Origin: Leeuwenhoekiella sp.
GTDB taxonomy: Bacteria; Bacteroidota; Bacteroidia; Flavobacteriales; Flavobacteriaceae
DNA: 44,617 nt
Reading direction: 5' to 3'
NCBI GenBank assembly: GCA_011050015.1
Contig: DRGP01000062.1
Coordinates: forward strand, 1-44,617
This document shows positions 27,017 to 35,680 of the stretch, piece after piece. Both the position numbers and the translations under genes were made by a program. Numbering within the stretch: position 1 is the first letter of the stretch; each line of letters opens with the position of its first letter. The notes beneath the pieces were generated by a model. It worked only from the letters and a program-made list of their open reading frames with translations. It did no database searches and was not told where the DNA came from.

Positions 27017-27980
27017 TCGCTTTACTTAAAAAATTAGCGATTCTGAAGTAACCTTTTCTATCATACCAATTTCTTTTGCATAAAATAATCAATATTAAAA
27101 TCACGACTTTTCTAGAACTCAGTTTTAATTCCCTTTTAAAATAAAATATTAGATTCATACCTAGTTTAATCGGGGTATCTTTTTTATAATATGCTTTTAT
27201 AAATTGAAAAAGTTTAACAGCAAGTTGCTGCTTTAAGTTTTGTTTAGTTGTTTTATCTAATGTTGCAAAAATAGACTGATAAAAAATATATAAGTTATAA
27301 AACATATTATTTACAAAAACAGAATTATGGTACTTAGATTTATTAAGCCTATAATAACAGTCTAGTATATCTACAAACTTAAATGTAGGATTTTGATTGA
27401 TTAATAACTTAAGGTTAAAATCTACATCCTGAAATCTTTGAAGGAATTCATTGAAAGATATCTGCTGAACTACACTTCTTTTGTATAATGTTCTACTAAC
27501 GTTATAAGGCAAATAGGCTCCTACTAAAAACATCTTTATAATATAACCATTTTCAGATATTTCAGGATTCTTTTTATGGTCGATTATTCTATTAATCCCA
27601 TCCAATAATCCCATGGAAGATACTACAAAGTCAATTTTGCTATATTTGACTAATTGACTAGTTCGAGATTCTAACATAGAATTTAACATCAAATCATCAC
27701 TATCAAACCACTGGATATACGCTCCCTTACTCAGCTCAAACCCATAATTCCTGCAGGCATTTGCACCCTTGAGACGATCTGCCGGTCTGTGATGGTACTT
27801 GATACGAGAATCCCTTTCCGTATATAACTCCAGCAACTCATCAGTATAATCATTAGAGCCATCATCTACAACAATACATTCCCAGTGCGTGTAGGTTTGG
27901 TCCAATACAGAATCCAATGTCTGCCCAATCAAATGTGCACGGTTGTAGGTAGGGATGATTATGGAAACCAGTTCTTGCAT
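27006..27980 (-). CDS. Glycosyltransferase family 2 (GT-A), paralogue of the next gene
   Basis: A 324-residue GT2 enzyme starting 'VSIIIPTYNRAHLIGQTL', with 'WECIVVDDGSNDYTDELL' and 'GAYIQWFDSDDLMLNSML' (D-x-D metal site). The tail is basic and hydrophobic. The base composition changes within the gene: 27841-27900, in the 5' part, has 24 G or C in 60, whereas 27301-27360, in the 3' part, has 13 in 60. That pattern suggests a recombination point inside the conserved catalytic region. It begins two bases after the upstream rhamnosyltransferase-like gene. Confidence 0.88.
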   Translation of the reverse strand: MQELVSIIIPTYNRAHLIGQTLDSVLDQTYTHWECIVVDDGSNDYTDELLELYTERDSRIKYHHRPADRLKGANACRNYGFELSKGAYIQWFDSDDLMLNSMLESRTSQLVKYSKIDFVVSSMGLLDGINRIIDHKKNPEISENGYIIKMFLVGAYLPYNVSRTLYKRSVVQQISFNEFLQRFQDVDFNLKLLINQNPTFKFVDILDCYYRLNKSKYHNSVFVNNMFYNLYIFYQSIFATLDKTTKQNLKQQLAVKLFQFIKAYYKKDTPIKLGMNLIFYFKRELKLSSRKVVILILIILCKRNWYDRKGYFRIANFLSKAIGE

Positions 27981-27982
27981 AT

Positions 27983-28903
27983 TTAAATATAATGTGCCCC
28001 ATTCTTCCTGTTTATCGACTTACTTATTAATACCTCTTTCAACCACTTTTTCTGGAATTTATACAATTTTAATTGTTTTTTGGCCACACTGAATTTCCCT
28101 CTAAGAAAAAACAGAATTGTCTTTAAAAATTGACGCTGCAATGGATAATGCACTTCTTTTTCACTCGTTTCCTTCGAAATATCGGCCCAGACTTTTTTAA
28201 ATATGTGCTCAGATTTCTTAAAATAATCAGTTGGGGTCAACGATAAATTATTTTTTATCTTATATTCACGGTCATGACGCACCCATGTTTTGGCCAAAAC
28301 ACCAATTTTCCGTTTATGATAAATTAAGCGCTGGCAATAGTTATCATCTTCTCCATAATGATGGAATATCGGGTCAAAGCCACCTATATCCTCTAGGCTT
28401 TTTCTGGGTAAAAACCAAGCTGCAGCATTTACAAAGGGGACATCGTAACAGCCCTCAACATCCCTTAAAAGGGCATCGCTGTAAAAATTATGGTTATGAT
28501 CATACTCTAAATAGTGCGAGAAATTACGGTCTAGCCTCTTCCCCGATCCATCAAGATGAATAGGCGATAACAGCCCATATTCTTGATTCGCAACATAAAA
28601 ATCATATAGATTAGAGATCGTATCTGGCTCAAGATAAGCATCTTGATTTAATAAGAAAACCCCATGACAGTCCTGTTCTAAAGCATATTTTATACCTATA
28701 TTGTTTGATTTTCCAAATCCTAAATTTTCATGTTGTTTCAATAAAATTAATTCGGGATAGTGCTGCTCAATAAAATGAACAGTATCGTCTGTAGAATTAT
28801 TATCAATTACCACTACTGGGTAAGGCTTTGTAGTTGATAGGCATTCTTCAAGCCATCGCATGCCATTATACGTGACAATTATAATGTAAATTTTCTCTTT
28901 CAT
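27983..28903 (-). CDS. Glycosyltransferase family 2, rhamnosyltransferase-like
   Basis: A 306-residue GT2 enzyme of the group often annotated as rhamnosyltransferase (WbbL-like). 'IIIVTYNGMRWLEECLST' starts the fold; 'VVIDNNSTDDTVHFIEQH', 'HENLGFGKSNNIGIKYAL' and 'HGVFLLNQDAYLEPDTIS' are typical of this group, which often has N-Q-D instead of D-x-D. 'HYGEDDNYCQRLIYHKRK' carries the catalytic acidic pair. The rhamnose assignment is by family resemblance only; no dTDP-rhamnose genes are present in the window. Confidence 0.85.
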   Translation of the reverse strand: MKEKIYIIIVTYNGMRWLEECLSTTKPYPVVVIDNNSTDDTVHFIEQHYPELILLKQHENLGFGKSNNIGIKYALEQDCHGVFLLNQDAYLEPDTISNLYDFYVANQEYGLLSPIHLDGSGKRLDRNFSHYLEYDHNHNFYSDALLRDVEGCYDVPFVNAAAWFLPRKSLEDIGGFDPIFHHYGEDDNYCQRLIYHKRKIGVLAKTWVRHDREYKIKNNLSLTPTDYFKKSEHIFKKVWADISKETSEKEVHYPLQRQFLKTILFFLRGKFSVAKKQLKLYKFQKKWLKEVLISKSINRKNGAHYI

Positions 28904-28910
28904 GAATGGT

Positions 28911-30074
28911 TTAATATATGTTGGAGGTTATTTCGAACCATTCCTTTTTGCAAGTGGGTTTTTTATTTATTTTTTCTGTATCCCATTGGTTAAAAGTGTT
29001 GATAATATATTCATCATCAATAAAATCTGCAGCCCGCAATGAATCATCTATCCAGGTTTGTAAATAGGAAGCTGCTTTACTTATTTTTTTATTAAGAGGG
29101 AGGTGAGGTACGTTAAAACTTTGAGCGGTGATAAGACCATGCAGGCTTGTTCCCAAATAGAATTTAGATAAGGCAATAAGCAGCATGATATCGGTTATCG
29201 ATTTTGGCATGACAAATTCATAATCTGGATTTAGTAATGCTAATTCCTTTAAAATAATATCATCCTCATGACCTGGAGCAATGCCTATAGGGCAAAGAAT
29301 TATCTTTAAACATAGACTTCTGCTTACAATATCTAATTTTTTACTGAATAATTTTAAATTTTCTGGACCTTTAAAACGTCCCAGTTGGACAAAAATATAA
29401 TCGCCTTCATAAACTTTTGGTTCAATAGCAGTTTCTTTTCTTAAGGATTCAATCGAGAAATAATCAGACATGATCAGAGCAGAATCTGGTACTAATTCAG
29501 CACTTAAACCTGCAGCATTCATGGCATCTTTAGACCGTTGATCCCTTACCGAAACGTAAGTTGCCCCATTCATCGCTTTAAGAGCCTGTTTATTTTTTTT
29601 ACTGCTCAGATCACCATAAAACTGGCCGCCTACAGAACTGTAATAAACTTGCATATCTGGCCTTTTTAATTCCTTAGGATGTGGACTGAATGGTAGCGCC
29701 ACATTTTTACCTCCCAGTAATTTTCTTGCTATTTGCAGACGGCGCTCTACTTTTGAAAAAAAATCTACGCTATTGAGCCTAGCATAAATACTGCTTATAA
29801 AGCTGAAAAGTGTTTCCCATTCCGGAAAAAGAACTTCCCCTCCCCCTATCACTAATTTTCCTGAGTATTGTTTTATATCAGCTAGCATTTCCGCGTAAGA
29901 TTGTGTGGGTAAGGCACCAAAATCAGTTAGATTTGAGGAAATTATCCCATAATTGTGGAAAATATAACCACTCTCCTGCAGCACTTTCTTAAAAATTATG
30001 GGAAATAACAGATCCCCGTAATTCAGTCTATCGGAAGCAGATAGAAAGAAAATATGTTTTTTGTTAGTTGTCAT
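28911..30074 (-). CDS. Polysaccharide pyruvyl transferase family protein
   Basis: A 387-residue GT-B-like protein of the polysaccharide pyruvyl transferase family (CsaB/WcaK-like). Members add a pyruvate ketal from phosphoenolpyruvate to glycan sugars, though some act as glycosyltransferases. Visible landmarks are 'RLNYGDLLFPIIFKKVL' near the start, 'KLVIGGGEVLFPEWETL', 'ATYVSVRDQRSKDAMNAAG' followed by 'LVPDSAL', and 'FYLGTSLHGLITAQSFNVP' with the conserved His-Gly. This is one of two such genes in the cluster; the other is at 31157-32020. The substrate sugar is unknown. Confidence 0.85.
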   Translation of the reverse strand: MTTNKKHIFFLSASDRLNYGDLLFPIIFKKVLQESGYIFHNYGIISSNLTDFGALPTQSYAEMLADIKQYSGKLVIGGGEVLFPEWETLFSFISSIYARLNSVDFFSKVERRLQIARKLLGGKNVALPFSPHPKELKRPDMQVYYSSVGGQFYGDLSSKKNKQALKAMNGATYVSVRDQRSKDAMNAAGLSAELVPDSALIMSDYFSIESLRKETAIEPKVYEGDYIFVQLGRFKGPENLKLFSKKLDIVSRSLCLKIILCPIGIAPGHEDDIILKELALLNPDYEFVMPKSITDIMLLIALSKFYLGTSLHGLITAQSFNVPHLPLNKKISKAASYLQTWIDDSLRAADFIDDEYIINTFNQWDTEKINKKPTCKKEWFEITSNIY

Positions 30075-30092
30075 TTTATATTGATAAGTACT

Positions 30093-31160
30093 TCAGTGAA
30101 TAGAAAATCCATTTTTTACTGAATTTTCTATTAATATATCCCATTTTCGAGCCACGTTTTCCGGTTGATAGGTGATTAAGCGTTCTTCATCAATCTTGTT
30201 ATTTTCCCTAAAGAGTGTAAAAGCTTCTTGTAAAGCATCTGCTGCGCTATTTGGGAACTGGGGATCAAACCCTGGCATTCCCAACTGTTTTAACACCTCA
30301 GACAAATTACCGGTTTTAGGGCCTGCTACTATTTTTTTGTAGGTAAGCGCCAAAAAAAGCGTACCGGCATTTAAAAGTTCCAGCCGGGGTAACAGGACCA
30401 CATCTGCAGCACACATATACAAGGCCAGATCATCTGGACTTAGATACTTGTAATTAAAATATAAACCCTTCTTTTTTTCTCGCCGCTCCTTAAATTGCCT
30501 AATCCATTTATTAATGTCAAAAATTCTTTTTAAGCGGTAGCGCCCTGGGAAATTTAAAACTTCTTTTTGAATCCTTAGCATTTTGGGTACGAGTAAAAGC
30601 TTATTGGGTTGATTTAGTCTTTTAAAGGCCTGAAGTATCATGTTCCTTTCCGCCGTGCTGCGTATGCTTCCCGGCGCGATTAATACCGCTGCCACTTCCG
30701 GAATATGAAGTTGGCGTCTTGCTATAGTTTTATCATAGGTTTTGTAAAAATCTAAATATAAAGGGTGGGGTATAACACGATGCTCACAATCAGGGAAACG
30801 TGTACGGAAAAAATCCCGACTATACTGTCCAAAATGAACCATCACATTAGCCATGCCCTCTACAATATCATAGAGTTTTTTAAACTGTAGGGTGGGTCGC
30901 TGATGAGGGTGCAGATTATGCACTACATAGAGTAAGTTTACTTGTTGCTTCCATTTTTTAAAAGTTGTTTTTAGACTGTCGAGTTCTTGATCCGTGGGCT
31001 CCTGCCAGTTAAAAAGTTGTTCTGGCCAGTGTATCACAACCGCAGTATATGATGAAATATCTTCCTTTAAACCCCCAAAAACAAACGTATGTTTTGAATG
31101 AAGCATAACTTGATCAAAAAATGGATTTTCGTCTTTTTTTGCGGGTATTAAAACTCTCAT
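30093..31160 (-). CDS. GT-B fold glycosyltransferase (family not certain)
   Basis: A 355-residue protein with a GT-B appearance. 'AVVIHWPEQLFNWQEPTD' and 'LLYVVHNLHPHQRP' lie in the first domain; 'VLIAPGSIRSTAERNMIL' resembles the beginning of the donor domain, and 'YMCAADVVLLPRLELLNAG' with 'KIVAGPKTGNLSEVLKQLG' resembles the donor pocket of GT4 and GumK-like transferases. A clear E-x7-E motif is missing (Leu-rich 'LELLNAGTLFLAL' sits there), so I leave the family open. It overlaps the upstream pyruvyl-transferase-family gene by four bases. Confidence 0.75.
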   Translation of the reverse strand: MRVLIPAKKDENPFFDQVMLHSKHTFVFGGLKEDISSYTAVVIHWPEQLFNWQEPTDQELDSLKTTFKKWKQQVNLLYVVHNLHPHQRPTLQFKKLYDIVEGMANVMVHFGQYSRDFFRTRFPDCEHRVIPHPLYLDFYKTYDKTIARRQLHIPEVAAVLIAPGSIRSTAERNMILQAFKRLNQPNKLLLVPKMLRIQKEVLNFPGRYRLKRIFDINKWIRQFKERREKKKGLYFNYKYLSPDDLALYMCAADVVLLPRLELLNAGTLFLALTYKKIVAGPKTGNLSEVLKQLGMPGFDPQFPNSAADALQEAFTLFRENNKIDEERLITYQPENVARKWDILIENSVKNGFSIH

Positions 31161-32020
31161 AACGCATAATCATTTTTCAGAGAAGCTAACGCAACTTCAA
31201 GCTTTTCGACTTTTTCATTCAATACACTCTCTTTAGAAAGGTGATACCGGCCTTTCTGTTGCAGCTGCTTATAAAAAGAGCCATAAAACTTCACTTTATT
31301 CCATGCATAAACACTTTTTAATCCATTGATTTTTTGTTGTGGAATGTCAATAAAGGGCACATGCTCCATTTGCATAGATAACTGCCAGTCGTTCCATTTT
31401 AACGTCGACGTTTTTTCGGTCTCATATCCGTGCACTCCAAAACGCAGTCGCATCCAAGGTACCCGTAATATATCTGCTGCGATTGCGCCATGCATGGCCC
31501 CACAAATAATCCTTTCACTAGCAGCTATTTCCTCTAAAACCTGAGAAACAGGAGCGGAAACATCTATAAAATGTATCCCGGTAAACTGTTCAAATCGCGT
31601 CCAATTAAATGTGTTTTTATGCCTAAAATAAGGGATTATAGACTTTTTATACCGTTTTTTGGGAGCAGGCAGCATATCAGGAAGTAATTTTAAACAATAT
31701 GCGCTATCAGTTATATACGGAACCTCGCCCAGCGCCTTAGCTGATAAGGGACCCCTTACAAATCTAAAATCACAATGGGTTTTCTCAAGTTCTGGTTTGA
31801 CCTCGCGCACGCCACCGCCAAAGATTATTTTTTTGCAACCCATGTTCAACCGCTCATCAAGTACAGAACCTATTCCCACAAAAGTATATTCCGGATTATA
31901 CCGCGATAGATCACCCAAGAGTTTGGGCCATAAAATAGGATTCAGGTCATCCCCAAAATTCCCTATCGCCGCTTTATAATAAAATAGTTCCAAAATTTTT
32001 ACAGTTAGGCCTGCCTCCAT
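31157..32020 (-). CDS. Polysaccharide pyruvyl transferase family protein (ExoV-like)
   Basis: A 287-residue member of the pyruvyl transferase family, shorter than its relative at 28911-30074. 'AAIGNFGDDLNPILWPKL' is the N-terminal loop, 'KIIFGGGVREVKPELEK' the middle strand and 'RIICGAMHGAIAADILRVPW' the conserved His-Gly region. It is closest in layout to the ExoV-like branch, which adds pyruvate ketals to exopolysaccharide sugars, but the acceptor cannot be deduced. The assigned start at 32020 overlaps the end of wzt by 16 bases; an internal GTG shortly after would reduce this. A short basic C-terminal extension (about residues 240-287) is coiled-coil-like. Confidence 0.82.
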   Translation of the reverse strand: MEAGLTVKILELFYYKAAIGNFGDDLNPILWPKLLGDLSRYNPEYTFVGIGSVLDERLNMGCKKIIFGGGVREVKPELEKTHCDFRFVRGPLSAKALGEVPYITDSAYCLKLLPDMLPAPKKRYKKSIIPYFRHKNTFNWTRFEQFTGIHFIDVSAPVSQVLEEIAASERIICGAMHGAIAADILRVPWMRLRFGVHGYETEKTSTLKWNDWQLSMQMEHVPFIDIPQQKINGLKSVYAWNKVKFYGSFYKQLQQKGRYHLSKESVLNEKVEKLEVALASLKNDYAL

Positions 32021-33255
32021 GCCTGTTCTACCAGCACCTTAGACGAGAAATTATCGATCAGTTTTCCCACATCATAATAATCACCGTTGAGCACGGTAAA
32101 AGAGAGGCAATATCTCACGTGTTCTACTTGTTCCTTTTCCAGTTGAACAGCAATGTTAACATAATAAGAACCTGTAGGCAACGGATTTTTTTCCAACTCA
32201 CAGGTATATAAGGACTTATTTTTCATTAAAAAACCATGCGCTGAATAAGCACTGCTTAAGTGAATTACTTTAGTTTCAGACTGATCGTAGATACCGATTT
32301 TAATATTAAAACGTTCTGTATTTTTTTTAGAGATTTTAAAATTGAAAGCTAGTCTTTTACCCGTAACAATCAGTCCCGAGTTATTAGGGGTTTCCACATA
32401 AACCTCCTGTAATAAATTATTTTCTGATAAACTTCTGTAAATTAAAGTGTTGTGGTTTTCTTTTTTCTGGTCTAGATAATAACGCACCGCGGCGGTCGTT
32501 GTACCTTCAAAGGCAGTATTCCCATTGTCGAGCACTATAGCCCGTGTGCATAACTGCTGCACACTCCCCATGTTATGGCTTACAAAAAGAACAGTTCTTC
32601 CCGCCCCACTGGAAATATCCTGCATTTTACCGATCGCTTTTTTCTGAAATTCGGCATCCCCTACCGCCAGCACCTCATCCACTACAAGAATTTCCGGTTC
32701 CAGATGTGCGGCCACCGCAAAAGCCAGCCGAACGGTCATTCCTGAAGAGTAGCGCTTGGTAGGAGTATCAATATATCGCTCACAGCCCGAAAAATCGATG
32801 ATTTCATCCAGTTTTGAAGTGATTTCTGCACGGGTCATGCCTAAAATTGCACCATTCAGGTAAATATTCTCACGCCCGGTAAGTTCAGGATTAAAGCCTG
32901 TGCCCACTTCAAGTAACGAGGCGATGCGCCCCTTGCTTTTTATGGTTCCCGTGGTAGGTGCCGTGACCCGAGACAAGATCTTGAGCAATGTAGATTTACC
33001 GGCACCATTTTTACCTATAATACCCAAAACTTCGCCACGCTTCACTTCAAAATTGATATCCTGTAAAGCCCACACATAATCGCTATCTGATCGCATGCTT
33101 CGGTCGTTAACAGATCCCACCTTGAGAAAGGGATCTTCCTTACCTCGTACCCTGGCCACGAAACGTTTAAAATCATCACGCAATGTTCCGCTGCCCACAA
33201 GGCCCAGACGGTACTGCTTAGAGATGTTGTCAACCTTGAGGATAATACCGCTCAT
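32005..33255 (-). CDS. wzt: Polysaccharide ABC exporter ATP-binding protein (Wzt)
   Basis: The ATPase half of an ABC exporter that moves a lipid-linked polysaccharide to the periplasm. The 416 residues comprise a nucleotide-binding domain with Walker A 'GKNGAGKST' (81-89), signature 'YSSGMTVRLAF' (169-179), Walker B 'ILVVDE' (189-194) and switch His227. A C-terminal beta-rich domain from about residue 265 matches Wzt proteins that recognise the modified non-reducing end of their glycan. The partner permease Wzm, usually adjacent, is not in the window. It is the first gene of the cluster in transcription order; 152 bases separate it from the copper genes and show no clear promoter consensus. 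Confidence 0.92.
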   Translation of the reverse strand: MSGIILKVDNISKQYRLGLVGSGTLRDDFKRFVARVRGKEDPFLKVGSVNDRSMRSDSDYVWALQDINFEVKRGEVLGIIGKNGAGKSTLLKILSRVTAPTTGTIKSKGRIASLLEVGTGFNPELTGRENIYLNGAILGMTRAEITSKLDEIIDFSGCERYIDTPTKRYSSGMTVRLAFAVAAHLEPEILVVDEVLAVGDAEFQKKAIGKMQDISSGAGRTVLFVSHNMGSVQQLCTRAIVLDNGNTAFEGTTTAAVRYYLDQKKENHNTLIYRSLSENNLLQEVYVETPNNSGLIVTGKRLAFNFKISKKNTERFNIKIGIYDQSETKVIHLSSAYSAHGFLMKNKSLYTCELEKNPLPTGSYYVNIAVQLEKEQVEHVRYCLSFTVLNGDYYDVGKLIDNFSSKVLVEQAWRQA

Positions 33256-33407
33256 TTTTGAAAATCGTCAATTTTACTCGTAAAAATAAAAAAGAAGAAG
33301 GCTACCCACCCGTTAATTGTGAAAATTTTCATAAAATACATACTCCCAGCCCTATTAATCCCTATATATTACAGTTAAAAGCTTGAAATTCCCGGTTCAA
33401 AATTCTT

Positions 33408-35126
33408 TTATTTAATACTATCTATTACGCTCCCGCAGTTTATCATCACTTCTCCATAATATGGGTTTTTAATTATTTTTTTATCGCTCAACCATAGTGC
33501 TCCTTTATTATTCGCAGCCATAGGGCATTTTTGAATATAAATTTCTTGTGACAGGCCTTTTAGCGCTTTTGTAATTGGTACAAAATTTTCATTGAGTATA
33601 GCAAAAGCTTTGCGCTGTTCCTCTAATTTATTCTCTGTTTCTATGTCTTGAAGGGTTTTGATAATTGTATTTACATGTGACTGTACCATATTTTTTAAGG
33701 AAGCGATATTTATTTTCTTCATAGCGGTCACCATTTTTTTTGCCACAGCGGAAATTTGAGCATCGTTACTACTTACAAAAGCTTCCTTGAGCACCATATA
33801 ATCGGGTAAAATAAGCTGAAAATCGAGCTGAAAATTTTTGGATAATTCCATAGGCATCCCCTTCATCGCTGAAGCTTCACCAACTTGGTTCATCATTGAT
33901 TTTTTATCCTGCAACTGGGCAGCGGCGTCTATGGTAAAAGTACCGTTGGTCACCACTTCCTCCCCAGCTGTAAGTCCGCTCGCAATATTGTAATTTTCAC
34001 CACTCCTATTTCCCAAAGTCACTTCGCGCATTTCAAAAAGGGGCGTGTTTTTGTCGGTTTTCACATACACAAGCGAGCGCTCTCCCGTCCATAATACCGC
34101 ACTAGCCGGAATGATCAAACCTGCCGAAGAAGACCCATCTTTTTGACTCACATTGCCCGTCACAAACATTCCTGGTTTTAAAAGACCTTCAGGGTTATTT
34201 AATGTGGCGCGTACGCGCACTGTACGACTTTGTGTATCCAGCATGGGCTCGATAAATGAGATCTGTGCTTTAAAGTTTTTATTGGAATAGGAGTTTGCAA
34301 TGATCGCGATGGTATCTCCTTTTTTAAGTTGGGCAATCTGGTTTTCATAAGCGTCAAACTCTGCCCAGACCGTGTTTAGGTTACTCACCTTTAAAAGCGG
34401 CTGACCGCGTTTTACATAATCCCCCGCAGCGCTCATCACTTGAGAAACCGTGCCTGAAACAGTGGCATACACTGGAAAATTTTCTAATACTCGTCCTGAT
34501 TTTTCGATGGAATTGATCTGATTTTCGCTCAGTTTCCACAGTTTTAATTTATTGCGCACGGCATTGTAAAGACTGGGCTGATCTTTTTTTAAGGTTCCTG
34601 CGGTAAGCAGTTCCTGTTGTGCCGCAACCAGATCTGGTGCATAAATCGTGGCGAGCAGCTGCCCTTTTTGAATGTTTTGCCCTTCGTAGGTGACATTTAA
34701 TTTTTCGATCCTACCGTCAAAATAACTGGCCTGGACGGAGATTTTCTCCTCATTTTGGGCGATTTTCCCCGAAAGGCTAAGCCCATTGGTACCTCCTTCT
34801 CCTTCTCCATCTCCCACTACACTGGTCTGAATGTTGGCGAGCGCCATCGCGTTTTTAGTCATCCGTATCTCATTGGGATCAAGGCTCTGATCACCAGCTG
34901 CCGCCGGAATAAGATCCATTCCACAAATGGGACAATCCCCAGGTTCGGTTTTCATGACTTGAGGATGCATAGAGCAGGTCCAGAATTCTTCCATGCTTTC
35001 ATGCTCATGGGTATCAGAAACGTCCTTAACTGCACTATCTTTTTTGATTGTCCTCCCAAAAATCAAATAACCCGATAACAGTCCCACGCTGACCGCTATT
35101 ACAATATATAGAATGTTTTTTTTCAT
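33408..35126 (-). CDS. cusB: CusB-like RND efflux periplasmic adaptor with metal-binding and DUF3347 domains
   Basis: A membrane-fusion protein for a heavy-metal RND efflux pump, 572 residues. It has an N-terminal membrane anchor (5-23) and a heavy-metal-binding domain at about 48-74 ('WTCSMHPQV...CPICGM'). Adaptor domains follow (barrel-sandwich, helical hairpin, beta-barrel; 'VYATVSGTVSQVMSAAGDYV', 'LNTVWAEFDAYENQI'). The C-terminal DUF3347 domain spans about 425-572 and contains 'KNPYYGEVMINCG'. The same last domain occurs alone at 40238-40816. The usual inner-membrane pump (CusA) is not in the window, and the likely outer-membrane channel lies about 9 kb upstream, so this is a dispersed pump set. 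Copper or silver is inferred from the neighbours. Confidence 0.9.
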   Translation of the reverse strand: MKKNILYIVIAVSVGLLSGYLIFGRTIKKDSAVKDVSDTHEHESMEEFWTCSMHPQVMKTEPGDCPICGMDLIPAAAGDQSLDPNEIRMTKNAMALANIQTSVVGDGEGEGGTNGLSLSGKIAQNEEKISVQASYFDGRIEKLNVTYEGQNIQKGQLLATIYAPDLVAAQQELLTAGTLKKDQPSLYNAVRNKLKLWKLSENQINSIEKSGRVLENFPVYATVSGTVSQVMSAAGDYVKRGQPLLKVSNLNTVWAEFDAYENQIAQLKKGDTIAIIANSYSNKNFKAQISFIEPMLDTQSRTVRVRATLNNPEGLLKPGMFVTGNVSQKDGSSSAGLIIPASAVLWTGERSLVYVKTDKNTPLFEMREVTLGNRSGENYNIASGLTAGEEVVTNGTFTIDAAAQLQDKKSMMNQVGEASAMKGMPMELSKNFQLDFQLILPDYMVLKEAFVSSNDAQISAVAKKMVTAMKKINIASLKNMVQSHVNTIIKTLQDIETENKLEEQRKAFAILNENFVPITKALKGLSQEIYIQKCPMAANNKGALWLSDKKIIKNPYYGEVMINCGSVIDSIK

Positions 35127-35183
35127 AACCTGTTTTTGCTTTCGCCTTTATAATAAATCACTACTAAATGAAAATAACATCAC

Positions 35184-35660
35184 TTATTTATTCTCCAATC
35201 TCTTTATCATCGCCTTCATTTCACCAATTTCCTTTTTTTGCGCCTTTATGATTTCTTCGGCCAGCTTTTTTACTTCTGGATCTTTGATATCTGCACGCTC
35301 ACTAGTCAATATAGCAATGGAATGATGGGGTATCATGGCTTTCATCCACAGGACGTCCCCTATAATGGGGCTTTGTGCCCGTACCAGACCTAACGCACTA
35401 ACAAACAACACAAGACTGCCTGTATAAATCGCTATGTTTTTCTTCTTGTTTTTATACATATGGAGCATGAGCGAAAGCATTATCACAGCCATTACGGCAA
35501 TACCCAAACAGCTCATATAAAATCGTGTAAGACTAAAATATACGTGATCTAACTTGTACGTATTCAGGTACATTGTGATATACATTGCCACAAAAGATAG
35601 CCCAAGCATAAGTAGAAATCGTGTATAGTTATTTTTCTTCATTCGGTCGTTATGTTCCAT
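35184..35660 (-). CDS. DUF305-domain membrane protein of the copper operon
   Basis: A 158-residue protein with three to four hydrophobic helices in the first 100 residues, followed by a soluble helical tail. The tail matches the DUF305 (ferritin-like, CopM-type) family: 'WMKAMIPHHSIAILTSERA' with the conserved His-His, then 'IKDPEVKKLAEEIIKAQKKE'. DUF305 proteins such as CopM bind copper in the periplasm. An alternative start is the second Met (residue 7). It lies between the copper ATPase and cusB in the same direction, with 20- and 57-base gaps, so it is probably co-transcribed. It is only a plausible copper-binding protein; its activity is not known. Confidence 0.85.
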   Translation of the reverse strand: MEHNDRMKKNNYTRFLLMLGLSFVAMYITMYLNTYKLDHVYFSLTRFYMSCLGIAVMAVIMLSLMLHMYKNKKKNIAIYTGSLVLFVSALGLVRAQSPIIGDVLWMKAMIPHHSIAILTSERADIKDPEVKKLAEEIIKAQKKEIGEMKAMIKRLENK

Positions 35661-35680
35661 CTTCTTCCTAATTTAATATT

